Shown: positions 29,813 to 43,800, counted from the stretch's first letter. The stretch: DNA of 64,000 bases from Campylorhamphus procurvoides (GCA_013396655.1 WBMV01003161.1:2106059-2170058), one strand, 5' to 3'. The notes: generated by a model from the sequence alone, not told the origin. A program made the numbers and translations.

Positions 29813-30227
29813 GTAATATTTCTGAAATTATCAGAGTCTTGTGAAACTACTAAGCTTGAAAGCTGACAAAAAGATAGGAATTCCCATTTCCTATTTTGGG
29901 GTATAACACTGGTCCTTAGGCAGTTAACAGCACAAGAGGCATAATTTTCAAAGAATTCTCCAAAGCTTAAAGTTTTCTGTTGCCAAGAAAGCGTCATTTT
30001 CTTCAATATACCTCCTCTCCCCAAGGTCCTTCAAAATTTCTGTCTACATGAAAAACCTCATTCAACAGAACACAGTTGAGAAGTTTCAACCGGCTTTCAT
30101 TTTAGAAAAATAAATGAACACAACTCCCTTTACTCTGTAGAATAAAGATTTATTTGGTAGCAAGTTACCTGCTGCTGGCACCAAGTCATTCTTCTTTTGA
30201 GTTAACTGAGAGTATCTTGAGTTTGTT

Positions 30228-30367
30228 GCGGATGCCTCATCCCTGGAAGTGTTCCAGGCCAAGTTGGATGAGACTTTGAGCAACCTGGTCTAGTGGAAAG
30301 TTGGAAGGTTGAAACTATATGATCTTTAAGACCCCTTTCAACCCAAACCATTCCATGATTCTGTGAT
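30228..30367 (+). mobile_element. CR1 LINE 3'-end fragment
   Basis: A sense CR1 tail with 'gatgcctcatccctggaagt', 'gagcaacctggtctagtgga', 'gatctttaagacccctttca' and 'accattccatgattctgtga'. Confidence 0.92.
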
Positions 30368-33300
30368 CAGAGGTGTTTGGTTGGGTTGTGATGTGTGAAG
30401 TAGAGCTGATGAGAGGATAAGGGGTTGTGCAAGGTCCTTTGCACCCAACATTTGCACTGTTTGTGATTATTATTTCCTATCCTCACCACTGGATCCTGTT
30501 TAGAAGCACACATTTTATCCCGATAAGGGATAGAAGTTCTGCTGATTAAACTATGTTTTCACAAAGTGAAGGAGGGGGTGTACAGTGCAAAAGTTTCTGA
30601 ATTTACCATCAAAATGGGTAAAATCACAATACCTATGGAGGTAACTGGCCTGTCCCAGCACCCCAGCAGCAATAAGAGGCCATTAAGGGAATTTCACAAG
30701 TTTTTTGGAGGTGGGATAGCTATCACTATCAATTATTTTGTGGCTACCCCTAGGAAAAAAATTGCTTGTTAAAAACAGATTAAAGAGAATGGGTTTCTAT
30801 ATTTAACAAGGCCAGACAATATTAATATGCAATTGCAGGGACATGGATAATTAATAGGATTTGTTATTACTAAGGCAATCTATAACTTCTATGAGTGCCA
30901 CAAGTGGTGGGGAAGTCGCTGCTGAAGTGACTGGAATTAATGAGCCGTCTCAGGAATTTTAGCAAGTTCTCTATAGAAGTCTTTCCCTTGCTCCTGAGGA
31001 GATGGATATATTCAGAGAGGCAGAGAAAAATCTTCTTTGTATCTGCTTAAAGGTTGAATGATCATGAAGGCTATAAAACCCCTGAGCTTAGGAAGCTCTT
31101 CATGCTGAATTTTTATGGGAGCTTTGAACAGTGTCAGGACCATTAGCAAAGAAATACAACTTACCTCTTCAATCTGCTGGTTTGCCTCCTATAGCTCCTA
31201 TCCATCAGGATTCTTTGGTGTATGATCACATTTAAAACAAGAGAGTTAATGTGAATAGACTGGACTAGGCATGGGCTTTGATGGAGTTTTTAGTAAAGAC
31301 ACTAGTCTGCAGCTTGCACAAAATTCTTATTGCTTCATGTTTTCCCAAGGCCAGATTGATTGAACCATCTTACTCCAAACTGATTATTTATGTAGCAATT
31401 ATAGGAGTTTTAGAGGAAAACAAAAGCTCAAGGGTCTCAGCATATTTTGTCATTGGCTGGATCCCAGGTGAAGCTGCCTCATTTCTTTGGTAGCTACATT
31501 AATGGTGAGGAAGGTGTGAAACCCCACACTACCCTCCTGTAGGGGGAAGATGATGCTCACAATGGCCATGTGAAGTAGTTACCCTCCATACGCCCTACCT
31601 TGCAGTAATGGGAGGGTAAATGCATGTTTGCTTGAGTAGTTCTGCTATGGCTTACTCAGAAACAACTTATTCATATGCCCACGTCACAAAATGATGTGTT
31701 CTCTTACATCAGAACTCTTGTGGAAGGCTTGTGTGCATGTTCACCCTCTGCTGCTGAGCTCTTGGTTCGAGCGAGAGCAAACAGAGGGCATCACGCTTCT
31801 TTAAAAAGTATTTCCTTCAAGAAATTGAAAGGTCTCAAAGGCTCAGGGTTCATATTTAAGTGAGTGTATGTATGCATGTATTCATAATTTCCTGTGGCAA
31901 CTGTGATCTTCTTTTTATTAAAAATTTCTCACACATATCTACAGATATATATAAATTGCATGTAGGAGTTGCTCTCTCCTGTATCCTAAGAAGGGTGCAG
32001 AATAAGTAAGGGAAGATACAGGACAGAAATGTGCTTCTCTGACATTAACACTGTGCCTGTGTTTGAAAGTGCCATCTATAATTAGATAGTGTGAGTAAAG
32101 AACAGAAATCTTTCTCCTGTTCTTTGCTCCTCTTTTACATTCAGGACTGAGGATCACTTCCCAGCAAGTACAGGAACCTGCTAGATCACAAGTGGATCTC
32201 TGGCAGCTGAGGATCTCCCACTGAAAGGATGCTAAGGGAGCTCTGCTCCAAACACTGCTGAAATGTAAGTGGAGAGAAGGTGGCCAAGGGCATGTTTGTG
32301 AGGCAGCCCCATGCAGGCAGCAAAGACACAGAGAGGAAAATAAGTTGTTTCCCAAGGTTTGTTCTCAGTTATTTTTATTTTAAAAAACTGAAACAGGAGA
32401 CTTGTACAAAGAGTTGAATGTTAGTAGATAAAAACCTTGTGGTGCCTACATGTATGTGCAGAACATGTGAACGAATTCAGGGTTTGCCATCAGTCTTCAT
32501 AAGATGCAACTTCAGGGTTCAAGAGGGTTTTTTCCAGCTAGAAAAAATGGGAAGACCCTGCTTTCAACATTTCAAAATATTTTTCTGAGCTTCAGATTAT
32601 TAAGCATGATTTCAGTGCTGGACAGTTCAAGTACTGAACATGCAGGGGTCTGCCATAGCACCTGTTACCTCACAAATTCTCCAGTTCAGTCCAAACACAA
32701 GTGAGTCACTGCTGTCAGCACTGAGCCCTGCACAGGGATGACATGTACATGTGGGGTTACCTCCTGTCCACAGACAAGGATAACCCAAGGGCTCAGAGCT
32801 GGACTCCTCTGAAAAGAGTCTGTCTTCCTTCCACAGAGGATTGCAGGCACCACAAGGACTTCAAATACGAGCTTCTAGCAGGCACTGGTGACATTTAGGC
32901 TATAAAAAATACTTTTGTTTCCCACTGAAACCTTATGAGCCATGTTTGACACCTTTGCCACAAGCTTTGCAGGAGCTGTGCAGAAGGAGGCAGGATTAGC
33001 CTTGAGGCAGGGCATGAGCAAGGACAGAAACTGAGGCTTGCTCATCACTCAGCTGATCACTTCTCATTCCAGGGCTAGTTATGAGATATGTTAATTCAAA
33101 CTGGCAGCAGATTTTCCATAAATATATCTCAGAACACCAGCCAGTCCTAACATTTGCAATGGAATTTAGTTTTCATATTATTAAAACCCCATAATGAAAT
33201 TTTATAGGGTAGATCTTACTTCAAACTTTGCTGCAGTGACATTCAATACTGGCATAGAACACATTCACTACTAAGGGCGAATGGTGGGATTTTATTACTA

Positions 33301-36059
33301 ATAAGTGTCCTGTGCTTGGTCTTGATGTCTTCATGGTGCAGGACACGAAAAAATGTGGGGGTTATGTCCACAGGATTTGCAACATGCTTCTTTTTCATGT
33401 ATGTGACAGAAGTACCTAGAAGTTTTATGCAGGAACAAAGCATTTACTGCTGATGATACTAGAACCATCTTCATTTTGTTTAGAATGTATTTATTTTATC
33501 CTCTCTCTGTAAAGCTAGTTACCATTCTTCAGAGAACCTCCCCTTGGACAGGTTGCATTTCCCTTCTGAAACCGTAGGCGCCTGTGGAAAACGTGCCTGT
33601 GGAGACTGAGGCACTCCTGCAAACAGCACAGCTTGTGTTCCTGCTGTTTTATTAGGAGGCTGCCAGAAGGGAAGTGGGTAGAGTAGCTGGGGAGGGAGAG
33701 CAGGCAAACCACGGCAGGGAAGAAACAGCCAGTGAAGGAAGTGGAGACGCAGGGGCTGGAGAAGTGGGAATGAGTTGGCTGAGTCAATGTTCTGCCCGGC
33801 AGCTCTTGTAGCTGGGGTTGATGCCTTACCCCTGCCTGTTATTCATGGCTCCTGTCTTGCCATCCAGCTGATGTGGTGGGTCACTGGGGTGTGTGATGCT
33901 CCAGGGCAGCAGGCAGGGGATGGGAGCAGGGGCCTCATCTCTCTGAGGGATCCCTGCACTGGATAGCACTGTGGTAAGCTCACTACCTGACAGGCTTCAC
34001 CTCTTATCTTCCAGTGCATGTGTCAGTGATGCTGGGAACACCAGCTCTCTGTAATTAAGACACAGCACATCTCGTTCAGCAGGTTTTTATTCCCAAACGT
34101 CCCTTCTGCTGAGCTCTGTGGGGACCTCTCCCTGAGCCAGGCTGGAAGGATAGAAATATATTCTCAGAAGTGCATGCCAGTGTGGGTGATTTTCCAGGCA
34201 GTGAATGTCTCTGTGTGTAGTCTGAGCATCCCTGGGTATCCCCAAGCAAGGAATGAGGGGAAAGCCTGTGTTCTGATACTCACTGGAAACCTGCACTGGA
34301 AAAGGCAGGGAGGTGAGGAGGGGACATGCCCTGGCTGGGGTTTTGTCCCCCCTGTAGCAAGGGCAAGGCTGGCCATGTAAACCAGGCAGCACTGCTTATA
34401 ATCCAGGGTCTTGACAGATTGAAAGGAGCTGCACAATCCTACCTTGCAGGCAGGTAGCATCAGCTGCCCTGTGCATTTCCTGCTGCAACCTGTATGTTCT
34501 GGGATCAGCCAGCAAAATCCAAGTCAGCAAAGGCATGTCTGGATGCTCACTGCTATGTCAACCAGAGGGACACGGTCTGTGAAAATTTCCCAGGATCAGA
34601 GTTTATTTATGTTAGCCTTTTTTACAGCCTGGGCTTGGCTTGAAGCAGCACCACTGAGCAGGAGTATTTCCATTGCAGTCCTGGGATGCGCAGTGGCTGC
34701 TGCAGGATAGGGAGGTTTTCACAGCAGTCTCGTGGAGGAGGTGATGCTCGTGTGTCTGGTATCTGCACATGCAGGGCCCACCACTGGTGGCTGCTCTGCC
34801 CCCCCAGTACCTGCCCCACTGCTGGGTCGAGCACAAGCTTGGAGTGTGTGAGCCCTTGCAGGCACAGGCAGTCCAGGGGGACTCCGTGTCTGCAAAGTCT
34901 GAGCACTTGATCTGAGTTTCTGAACAAAGAACAAATAAAGTGAGCCACAGTTTGGTTCTGCAGTGGCTTGGAAACAGAGCCTATGAAAGGGATATGCTTC
35001 ATCTTGTTTTTAATATTTTTTGATATTGCAAACTGCTGAGTTCTTAGCCTCGTTACGCTTAATGTTTTATCGTTTAAAGTGTATTTTTAAATTTTTGGTA
35101 AATATAAAATAAATCCCCATTGGTACTTGGGGTACCTTCTAAACAGGGTTCAGCAGAGCTCATTGGTCAGACTGGAAAATAGCTGAGACCGATGATTTGA
35201 AGGTGGTAAATGTTAAAGCAGCACTGAGGGGGCTTCACTGTGATGGGAGAAAGCCTGAGACCCTTCTTGGCCTCAGGATGTCCCCACCCCATGCTGTGAC
35301 AGAGGAATCATTGAGAGTGAAAGGAAAGCTGACTACTCATTCACATAAGGACTTTACTGAAAGCTATTCCCAAAGCTTTTAACAGGAAAGAAACACATCT
35401 TAATAAGCAAGAAGTACAGAAAACCTCCCTAAAACTTTAATTGCTGGTCTATAACTCTAGAACTGGCAATCTTGCTTTTATCAGGTCTGCTGTACAGCTG
35501 GATCATCAGCCACTGAAGATATTCGTTTATAATTAAAATGCTGGCAGTTCCTTAATTACCGACACTGCTACAATATCATTCACCATTCTAATTGTTTGCC
35601 TTTCTGATGGGAAGGATGAGTAATTATTTTTCTTCAAGATTTTCAAATAAAATATTATTGGAAAGAATATGGTAATCCTGTCAGTCTGCCGGAGGGAAGA
35701 ACATGCTGTGTTGGTGCAATGCACAGTGTGAGTATTCAGAGGTGACTCTGCAGGCAAAACAGCTTCCAGAGAGAAAAACATCAGGGGGTTATTTTCAGCC
35801 ACCCGGGCTGATGGAAGAGTATGATCTGACATGATAAATACTGGGATTGGTCTTTCCCCTCGGCTGCTGAAAAGCTGGGGTGGCTGTGCTGATGGTAGGG
35901 AGGTAATAATGCTGTCCAAGAGCTCAGTTCCTATGTGAAGCTCTACCTCTTCATCTCCTATTTTGCTGGGGGGGGGGGGGGGGGNCATCGATAGAGGAGA
36001 TTTTTTAACCTGTTCAATGCTTTATCTGAATGAATAGTAGCAGAATTGTACTCTAAATT
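30368..36059. other. intergenic DNA, no gene recognised
   Basis: Unique sequence with short open frames only. A 138-codon - strand frame at 31939-32355 and overlapping frames at 34087-35002 match nothing I recognise. The segment includes a G homopolymer with an adjoining undetermined base at 35968-35985. Confidence 0.5.
35968..35985. repeat. 17-base G homopolymer ending at an undetermined base
   Basis: Seventeen G in a row are followed by a single N at 35985. The N probably marks an assembly break or an unresolved homopolymer, so length and continuity here are uncertain. Confidence 0.9.
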
Positions 36060-36275
36060 TGGGTGTTAAAAAGAATTCCCAGTAGGAAGGGCCAAGCATT
36101 GGAACCAGGACCCACAGAGGTACTGGGACCTTCATTCCTGGGGACACTCAAATACCCAGGTTCAGGGTTAGAACAACGACACATAAATCTGAAGCTGGCC
36201 CTGCTCTGAGCAGGAGATTGGACTAGTGACCTCCAAAGAGCCTTTGCAGCCAAAATCATTGAATGATCCTATATG
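36060..36275 (+). mobile_element. old CR1-like LINE 3'-end fragment
   Basis: Diverged but recognisable. It contains 'aattcccagtaggaagggcc' and then 'ctgctctgagcaggagattg', 'gactagtgacctccaaagag' and a tail like 'cattgaatgatcctat'. This wording matches the CR1 subfamilies with a 'gagcaggggattggactaga' motif, a different subfamily from the other copies in the window. Confidence 0.75.
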
Positions 36276-39200
36276 GCAGGTTTAGGTACCTTGCTTTTAC
36301 TTGTGGGCTAAGAAAAGGCAAAGGGTAGTAGGTACCTGATGTGGACAGGGGGGAGCAGGAGGAGACAGGGGGGATGCAGCATCCATGCAGTGTGTGAGGG
36401 ACCTGCTGTGCACACCAGGAGCTGGTCTGCTGTGCAGCCCCAGGAACAGACACCTCAGCGTGATTCAGTGTCTTTCTAGCTTTAGCACACCATCCACAGA
36501 GCTTTCCAGCATTTTAGCAAACAAACACAACATGCTGCTGTTTCACTCCCTGGGAATTGCTGCTGATATTAATGAGCAGGAGAAGGACGGGGTGCTGAAC
36601 CCAGCCTGCTGCGGCTGACGTGGCTAATCACAGGCACAGCGACAGGCAGGGAGCAATTTGGAGATAACACAACTGGGAATCTTTCTTGTCTCATTTGCAC
36701 TGACGTATCCATGTAATCAGTGCATTTCGGATGGTTACTATTATTTCTTGATGAAATTGCTGCTCTCTGCTCTGTGTGCCCAGTCTCTTCCCCCACTGCT
36801 CCCCTGAGAGATGAGCGATTGTAAAGCAAACAAGCTGGGGAAGTTTGACAATGGGTGGTAACAGGACAGTGAGAAATAGCAAGATAGCTGAAGTATCCAG
36901 TGCTTCCCTAAGTGTCAAGACAAATAATAACAAGTATTTACTCCTCCACAGTGTTTTCATCGTTGGTAGAAGTGTGGGAATGAAAGCAGTGGAGGGGGCT
37001 CTGGGCTGGCTCAAGAAGCCATGGTAGCAGTGGGTATGAGACTTTGAGCTGTGGTCGATAAAAATCGGAGTCACTGAGGTATGTGTGCTGATTTAATCAG
37101 TTTAGGCTTCCAGAAGTGCTTTTGTATAGTGTACCCAGCAGTTGGCAAGGTTTTCAGTTGCTGTGTATATGTATGTGTGCAAACGTGCACATACGTCTGT
37201 ATACGTGTACATACAGATGTTACAGGTCTAGTCCTAGAGAGTGGGAATGAGGAGGGGGCAAACAGCACAGTTAATTTGCTTTGTTTTTCCTTTCCCTTTC
37301 TTTTTTGCTTCCTTTTTCTAGTTTCTCCACTCTTCCAAGACAATAAGCCCGCTGGCTTGCATCTCTTCTGTGGTCTCTCCCTGAGGGCACCACAGTGATT
37401 TGATGCTACAGCCTGTCTTTGAGTGCTCTGTCCTGAGGATTTGTTCTGTTCTAGCTGTTTGTCCCCATGGAGCTGTGTCCTGCAGTTTGCGCTTGCCCCC
37501 AGCCAGGCTTGGTCTGCAGCTGGCTACATGCAGGTTACAAGGCTTTTGAAATCCCCTTCCTGTTACTTGCATTAGCAGGAGAAAGTAAATATTCCCACTG
37601 CTTTTTAGCAATTCTCATCCTCAGGCGATGTTAGTGGCATAAACCATCTATCAGTTGGCAGCAGGCTACGGCGGGAATTGGCACACTTGAAAAGCCCATG
37701 ACATTGGATTAAAAAGCATCCACAGGCCAAGTAAACACTGACAAACCTCAAGCCTGTGGGAGCAGGGAGCAGGCAGCTCCAGGCAGAGCCTCCAGTCCCT
37801 GACTTGTTGCTGAGGCTGGGCTTGCACAGTGCAGCTTTGCTGCTGGTCCTGCAGCCCAGGCTCTGAGGAAGTGCTGTCCTACCAAACAACCCTGCTGCCT
37901 CTCTTAGGATTTTGCTCTCTAACCACCCCAAGATGTTTTTTTATTCTCACTTTATTTTGTTTTATTGGAGTGGTTTTGCAACTTCCCTGTATCATTTTCA
38001 GCACAGTCTCTTATCCAGATCACAGACCAGTGTGATTTCCTTCTTAAAACTTGCTTGTTGAGCTCTAGGTGCAGCCCTTATATGATGGCTGGCAAATCAG
38101 CATCATGTCAGAGGCCTGAAATAGAGGTGAACAGTTTTCCTTCATTGTCTATTATGTTGGTTGGTGTAGGATGGCACAGACAGACCAGTGTTGGCTGAGG
38201 CACTGTAGAGTTGGAGCCTGGGTTTAGTCCTATCAGGCTTAGAGAATGTCTCTACCTCTATCTTGAGAGGCGATGCAGTGGAGCACGACTCCCCTTTTTA
38301 CATCTCTACATTCAGTAAATGTGCTGGCTATTTACTCTGTTGGAGCAAGGAGACTACACAAGGGTTTTTCCCCCTTTATTTGGTGTGCTTAGTGCAGAAG
38401 CCGGCAGATTTGATGGGTTAGGCAGCAAAGGAGAGACAGGGAAAGAATTCATCACAAACTAAATACAATCTGTTTATTCAAAGAGGGATTTGCTGTCCCT
38501 CCTTCTGAATGAGTAGTCCTGAAAAGCCAAACCCACACACACCCCAAATATGGTTCTCTGCTCCTCCAGCTCTTCAGCACTGCCTTTACACCCAGGCAGG
38601 TCCTGGAGACCTCTGTCCACGTGGCAAGCCCAGCTCCTGTTCCCTCTCACTGACACCCTCTGCCCTGCATGCACAAGCGAAGAGACCCAAGGGCATTGCC
38701 AGAGCCCACACAATGTACAGGAAGAAAGCTTTCCTTTGCTTTGCTGGGGTTTGTGGGGCTAGGAAAGGTTGGTCCTGGGGATTTTGTTCTCTTCATTAAA
38801 GTGCCAAGAAGTGCTGAGAAAAAACTTCTTTTTCTATAAGAAACTGAATGAATGTTTGCCCCTGACAGACTGAGTCCTAAAGGGTATGACTTTCATTCCT
38901 TCAGTGAATCCTGCTGCTGTTACATACCAGCAAGTAGTTTTGATGCTCACATTTTATTTGACCAAGGCACAGGTCTCCCAGGGAAGGTTTCTGTCATCAG
39001 GACATCAGTTTTCCTTCCATCACTTTGCAAGTTACCTCAATAACATGACACAGTGGTATGTCAGAAGGGCAGAGATGTCACACAGCTCTTTTCTAGTTTG
39101 AAAAATAACCAGCACGTATCAGCCATCCCAGGAAAAATCTCCAGCATAACCTGTCTCATGGTACTGGGGCATTCGTGGGTGTGTAGGCAGGTAGTGGATG

Positions 39201-40552
39201 CTCCCATTACAGGAGATGTTCCCACTGTAGTTTTGCACCTTGCTGGTTACTGGGGCATAATGACACAGATGGTGGAGGTGGTGGACCCAGTGGTCCCCAG
39301 CCCTTCCCATTTCCAGCAGTCACAATAGCAGAGCAAAAGAGAATTGATCTGAACTCTATCTGTAAATTCACGCAGAATGAGTCAGAAGATACTGACGTTA
39401 ACAGGCACTAAGAAAGAAACCAAAACATTATTTTTTTTTCCATGTTTCCTGTTAAAGAAGTTAAAACATCTCCACCTCTGAATTTCTGCTAGGTTGTAGG
39501 TTGAATTTAACTGGGAGAAGCTGCACTAGACAGTAGTGGTTGTTTCCATGTATTGTGTCTAAATTTGTCTCTTATGCTTGGTCATCAACCAGAAGCTTTT
39601 GGTTTCAGCATTGTTTGTGAGGTTTTTTTACAACAATGCAGTGGTTAAGGAAAATATACAGTTTGGGATAAGAGCTAATGCATGGGGATTTTGGTGCAGC
39701 AAGTTCAATGTAAAGGTTAATTTCACTTAGGTTCATATAAGGAGATTTAAGTGTGGTAATGCTTTATGTAAGAGTCATTGGGAAGGCGGCTGCAGTCAAC
39801 TTGTCCTGCTGAATCATAAATTATATGTTGTTTTTTTATTCCAAATGGGCTACTAGTGGAGCTTATTTGTTACATGGAGCACACGCTGTTATTTCCAGCA
39901 TGTACTTATGACAAAACTGCCTTGTGTTAAGAAGAGCCCAATCTTTCCCTTCTTGGAGGTAAATCATAGTTTTAAATTCTCTTGGGGGTGAACTTTTTCC
40001 TTGCAAGAAACTGACAAAGCATAACGAAGGTTGTTAGTTTGCTTTTTATTTTTCCTTTAAATGAGAGCAATTTAAAAACACACATCTGGGCTGACTATTT
40101 TAGGGATATAACGCTTTTAGCAAACTTTTGTCAAGTTTCTCACTGTGATACTGCAAATTCTGAGCATCCCAGTATTGAATCATCCTGAAACACCTCGCCT
40201 TGGCTTTGTGTGAAGGGATTGGGTGTGTTGGAGGCAGCAGTCTATTGCACCAGAGGGGCTTGGCCCCTGCTGCAAGCACTGTCAGGGTCTGCTCTTTCAG
40301 CCTTTGCACGGGAGAGGCAACGTGGAGGGTTTGGTTTCTCCTCATCAGTAGGAAAAAAAAGTATTGGATGCACTTGTGTTGCATCATGGGGCATCACAAA
40401 GAGTGAAGCTTTCAGCATTGCACCTTCTGCTCCTTGGCAGTGTTTTGGGGCAATTTAGGAGAGGCTTTGAGGATCAGGGTAGTTCAGGCAAGACACCAAA
40501 AACAAAGTGCAGGGCTGAGCAGGGGAAACCCCCTCAGGGCTGCCAGCGCCCG
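36276..40552. other. intergenic DNA, no gene recognised
   Basis: No recognised exon or transposon. An alternating purine-pyrimidine stretch lies at about 37160-37215. Open frames of up to 127 codons overlap one another and look like chance. Confidence 0.5.
37160..37215. repeat. alternating purine-pyrimidine (TG/CA/TA) tract
   Basis: A roughly 55-bp degenerate run of GT, AT and AC steps containing 'gtgcacatacgt' and 'gtatacgtgtacatac'. It is almost entirely alternating purine-pyrimidine, hence a possible Z-DNA-prone segment. Confidence 0.6.
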
Positions 40553-40617
40553 GCCAGGATCTTGGCTCGATGAACCTTGTGGGTCCCTCCAGCTCTGGAT
40601 ATTCTACGATTCTATGG
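40553..40617 (+). mobile_element. CR1 LINE 3'-terminal scrap
   Basis: The last ~65 bp of a CR1: 'cttggctcgatgaaccttgt', 'gggtccctccagctctggat' and 'attctacgattctatgg'. It lies about 95 bp before a minisatellite, in unusually CpG-rich sequence. Confidence 0.85.
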
Positions 40618-40711
40618 GGGTTTAATCCCTCCGGACACTGGCGGGGCTGTCCACGCGTGGGAAACGGAAGATAAAAGAGAAAGAAAGAGTGGGAAAAGAC
40701 CGGGAAGTGGT

Positions 40712-40840
40712 GGGATGCTCGGTGGGACGGCGGCTGGGTGGAAGGGATGCTCGGTGGGATAGAGGCTGGGTGAGAGGGTTGCTCGGTGGGACGGATGCTC
40801 GGTGGGATAGATGCTGGGTGAGAGGGATGCTCGTTGCGAT
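40712..40840. repeat. 32-bp minisatellite, about four copies
   Basis: A unit of 32 bp beginning GGGATGCTCGGTGGGA and containing GGCTGGGTG repeats about four times, with one shortened copy (about 40776-40792) and a decayed last copy. A 231-codon - strand frame crosses it and yields a repetitive HPASIPPSI peptide. That frame is explained by the repeat and the neighbouring CR1, not by a gene. Confidence 0.88.
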
Positions 40841-43800
40841 TCCCGTCCAGCCCGGCCTCTGCCTCCCCCTGCCGGCGGCAGCGGGACCCTCGGGCGGGAT
40901 CAGCTGCGGGATTGGGGCTGTTTCTGCACCATCGGGACGCTAGGGATTCGTTCCGTGCCTGGGGGGTGTTAAACAAGTAGTCCCGAGTTCGCCCTGGTCT
41001 GCCGTCCTCCGGTAGGAATCCGTGATGGGTCACGGTGGGGATCAGCTTTGGAGCTGTGAATGAGCCCACGAAGATGATCCCATGGGTGGTGTCTGGCAGC
41101 TCCCGGGAGCTGCTGTGGTTTGTGCCATCCAAACGTGTGGCCCCACACAAAAGCTACACGAATACAGACGTAACAAATGGAGAAACATGAGTTTGTTCCC
41201 GAGTTACGTTTGCACAGTGCCAGCAGCTGCCCAAAACAAACAGAGCTCTGCCTCTGGCTAGGACAGACCTCCAGCTCCTCCTTCCAATGAAACCAGCCCC
41301 CCATCATTTCACCTGGCACAGGGGTGTAAGGCCCCTCATCCTTCCCTTCAGGACTCTGCTAGCTGGACAGACCACAGCACGCTGCATCCCTGGCTTTAGG
41401 ATTACTCTTGGACACTTGGGAGTGTGTTCCTTCAGCAGGGAGGGATGCCCTGGTGTCCCCTTCCCCCAGTGCCTTCAGGACATCACTGAGCAGCCTCACA
41501 CAGCCCTGCCATGCAGCTCCTGCGGGATTCTTTCCTGGTGCCATGCCAGGCCAGGGTGGGCACCAGGGCAGGCTGCTCCAAGCCTGGCTTTGCCTCCTGG
41601 CTACTGTGGTGCTGCCCTGTACACAGGGACAGGAACTGCCTTTTTGTTCTGCCTTTACATAGTGCGCAGCCACACACCCGCCCTGGGCTATGAGTGGAGG
41701 GACTTGTGACAGTGGTAATTTTTGTTAAAACAGACTTGGGAAATGAAGGCTCTGGTAACCCAAGAACACGTTTGACTATTGGGATGAAGCACTTCTGTGT
41801 TGACAACTTGCTTTCCACAGGGTCTGTGGTATGTAGATCTATGAAGTGGTTCATACGCTACTACAGTGTGTCCCTAAGGCATGTAGTCTAGAAAGTCACA
41901 CAGGTTCCCAGAGAAGAACAGTATTTGCCTGCATTTGTGACTTTGTTTTTTAAACTCACAGTTAAAGGAGACCCACCTGAGACTTGAGTAAAAGGGTGAG
42001 GGGAAGTACAGTACAAGCCAGCTGTGACAGCTGGAAAACTGACATGACAAGTGTCTAAAATAATCCATAATTTCTAGCTCATAAATCTTCGGGATATAGT
42101 TTTTGCAATTTTCTGTGCTGACAGCAGTTTTCTTCAAATTAACATGTTTTCAGAGATATCCCATCACTTGGCAGTGTGTCACTGTGACCTTCTTTCTCCT
42201 TCTTTTCTGCTTTCATGGAGTTTGTTAAATATCTCTTTAAAAATTCCAAATTACCATTTCTGTCCAATGTTCCATTCTCCCTCTGTTCCTGTCGTTTAGA
42301 CAGGACAGAAAAATAAGTCCTGGCATTGCAAATGTCAGTTTATCAACTCACTTTCTGCTTGTATTTTTGCATCCACATGGCAAGAGCACTGAGATGGAGC
42401 ATTTAGGCATAGAATAATCTTTCAGCTCAGGTAGGGACAAGGCAAATTGCAAAACCAGGAATGATTTCTTATTTAAATAGTCATTGTGGACATTCTGAGT
42501 TTCTGTACCTAGATTTTTATACATGCATATTTAGACTTAATGTAGGTAAGCATCATCACTGAGGACAGATTTCCAGGCAGGGATAGAACAGTGACCATTC
42601 ATCTGTGCCTTGGAAATACGACATACAGAAAACTTCTGTAAGAGATTAAAGGAGATGCAGATATTCATTTCCAACATATGCAGGGCAGATTCAAAGCTGG
42701 AACCTGAGGCTTAGTAACAAAGCAGGTTAAATATTGGCTGGTATTAGAATTCCATTTGGGTTTGTTTCTTTTTTTGGTACAGATCTAATGTTCAAGAGGT
42801 TAGATACATAAATACTGAAAATATTAGGAGCAAATATTTTGGATGTCCCACTGAGCCTGCATTTGCAATGAACTGATGTTGCTTTCTAATTTGATTGCTC
42901 TCCAAGGTGGCCTGGTGACATCAACCTCTTGCTGCCACATTGTGCTAGGGTGAAATTGAATTTCTAGGGCAGTAATTTCTTTTCAAGATTGCATCACTGT
43001 AATTCAAACCAGAATATATTCCTCTGCTGTGCTTTTGTATTGTTTCTCTTGTGTGCGACTCTTGTTTCTGCATATATACTCCTTACCAGAGGGACAGACT
43101 TGGATGTTGGCACATTTCTGGTCAGGTTTTATACAGAGCAGTGAGAGTTCTGAGATAAGATATTTAAGTGATTTAGAAGATTTCCAAAGAATTGTGTAAA
43201 ACAATGAATGGAAAAATTTGAGATTTTCATGATGACAGTTATGGAGACTGTCTAGAGGTCGTAAATGTCATTGACCTCTGCACCAAAATTCAGTCCAGGT
43301 AGCTTATGGGGGCATTTCAACCAGATAAAAATGCTAATATGCTTTAAAAATGTTTTTGAGCCTTTGTCATTTATGATCTTCATATGTTCATGACAGTGAC
43401 TCCTCCTTGATTTGGCAATAATTTAGTACTGCTGCTTTACAAAATATTTTACTATTCACTGTTGTTAGGAGGGGAAAAAAAAACAGTACACTAAATACTT
43501 TTTGATGGTGTATTTCTCATATTAAATCCTTTTTGTTTGCTTAACAACCATCCCAACCTGCCAAATCTGTAGTGCATGAGAAGTACTGCATGTCTGCACA
43601 GGCAAACAAACCTGAGCTTCCCCTGTGTTCTGAGTTGTCCAGCTGTGAACTAGACTTTTGACAGCTTATTAGATCAGGGCTGCACCGTGCTACTGAAGTT
43701 GTTTGACTTCTTGTTCAGCTGGCTTGCCTTTAGCAAACCTGGAATGTGAGCAAAACAAGCTCAGATATGCCTGTTGAGCCCAATGCACAGAGATCCACAG

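Noticed and set aside
40455..41150. 231-codon - strand open frame with an HPASIPPSI repeat
   Set aside because: Explained by antisense CR1 plus the 32-bp minisatellite; no conserved domain.
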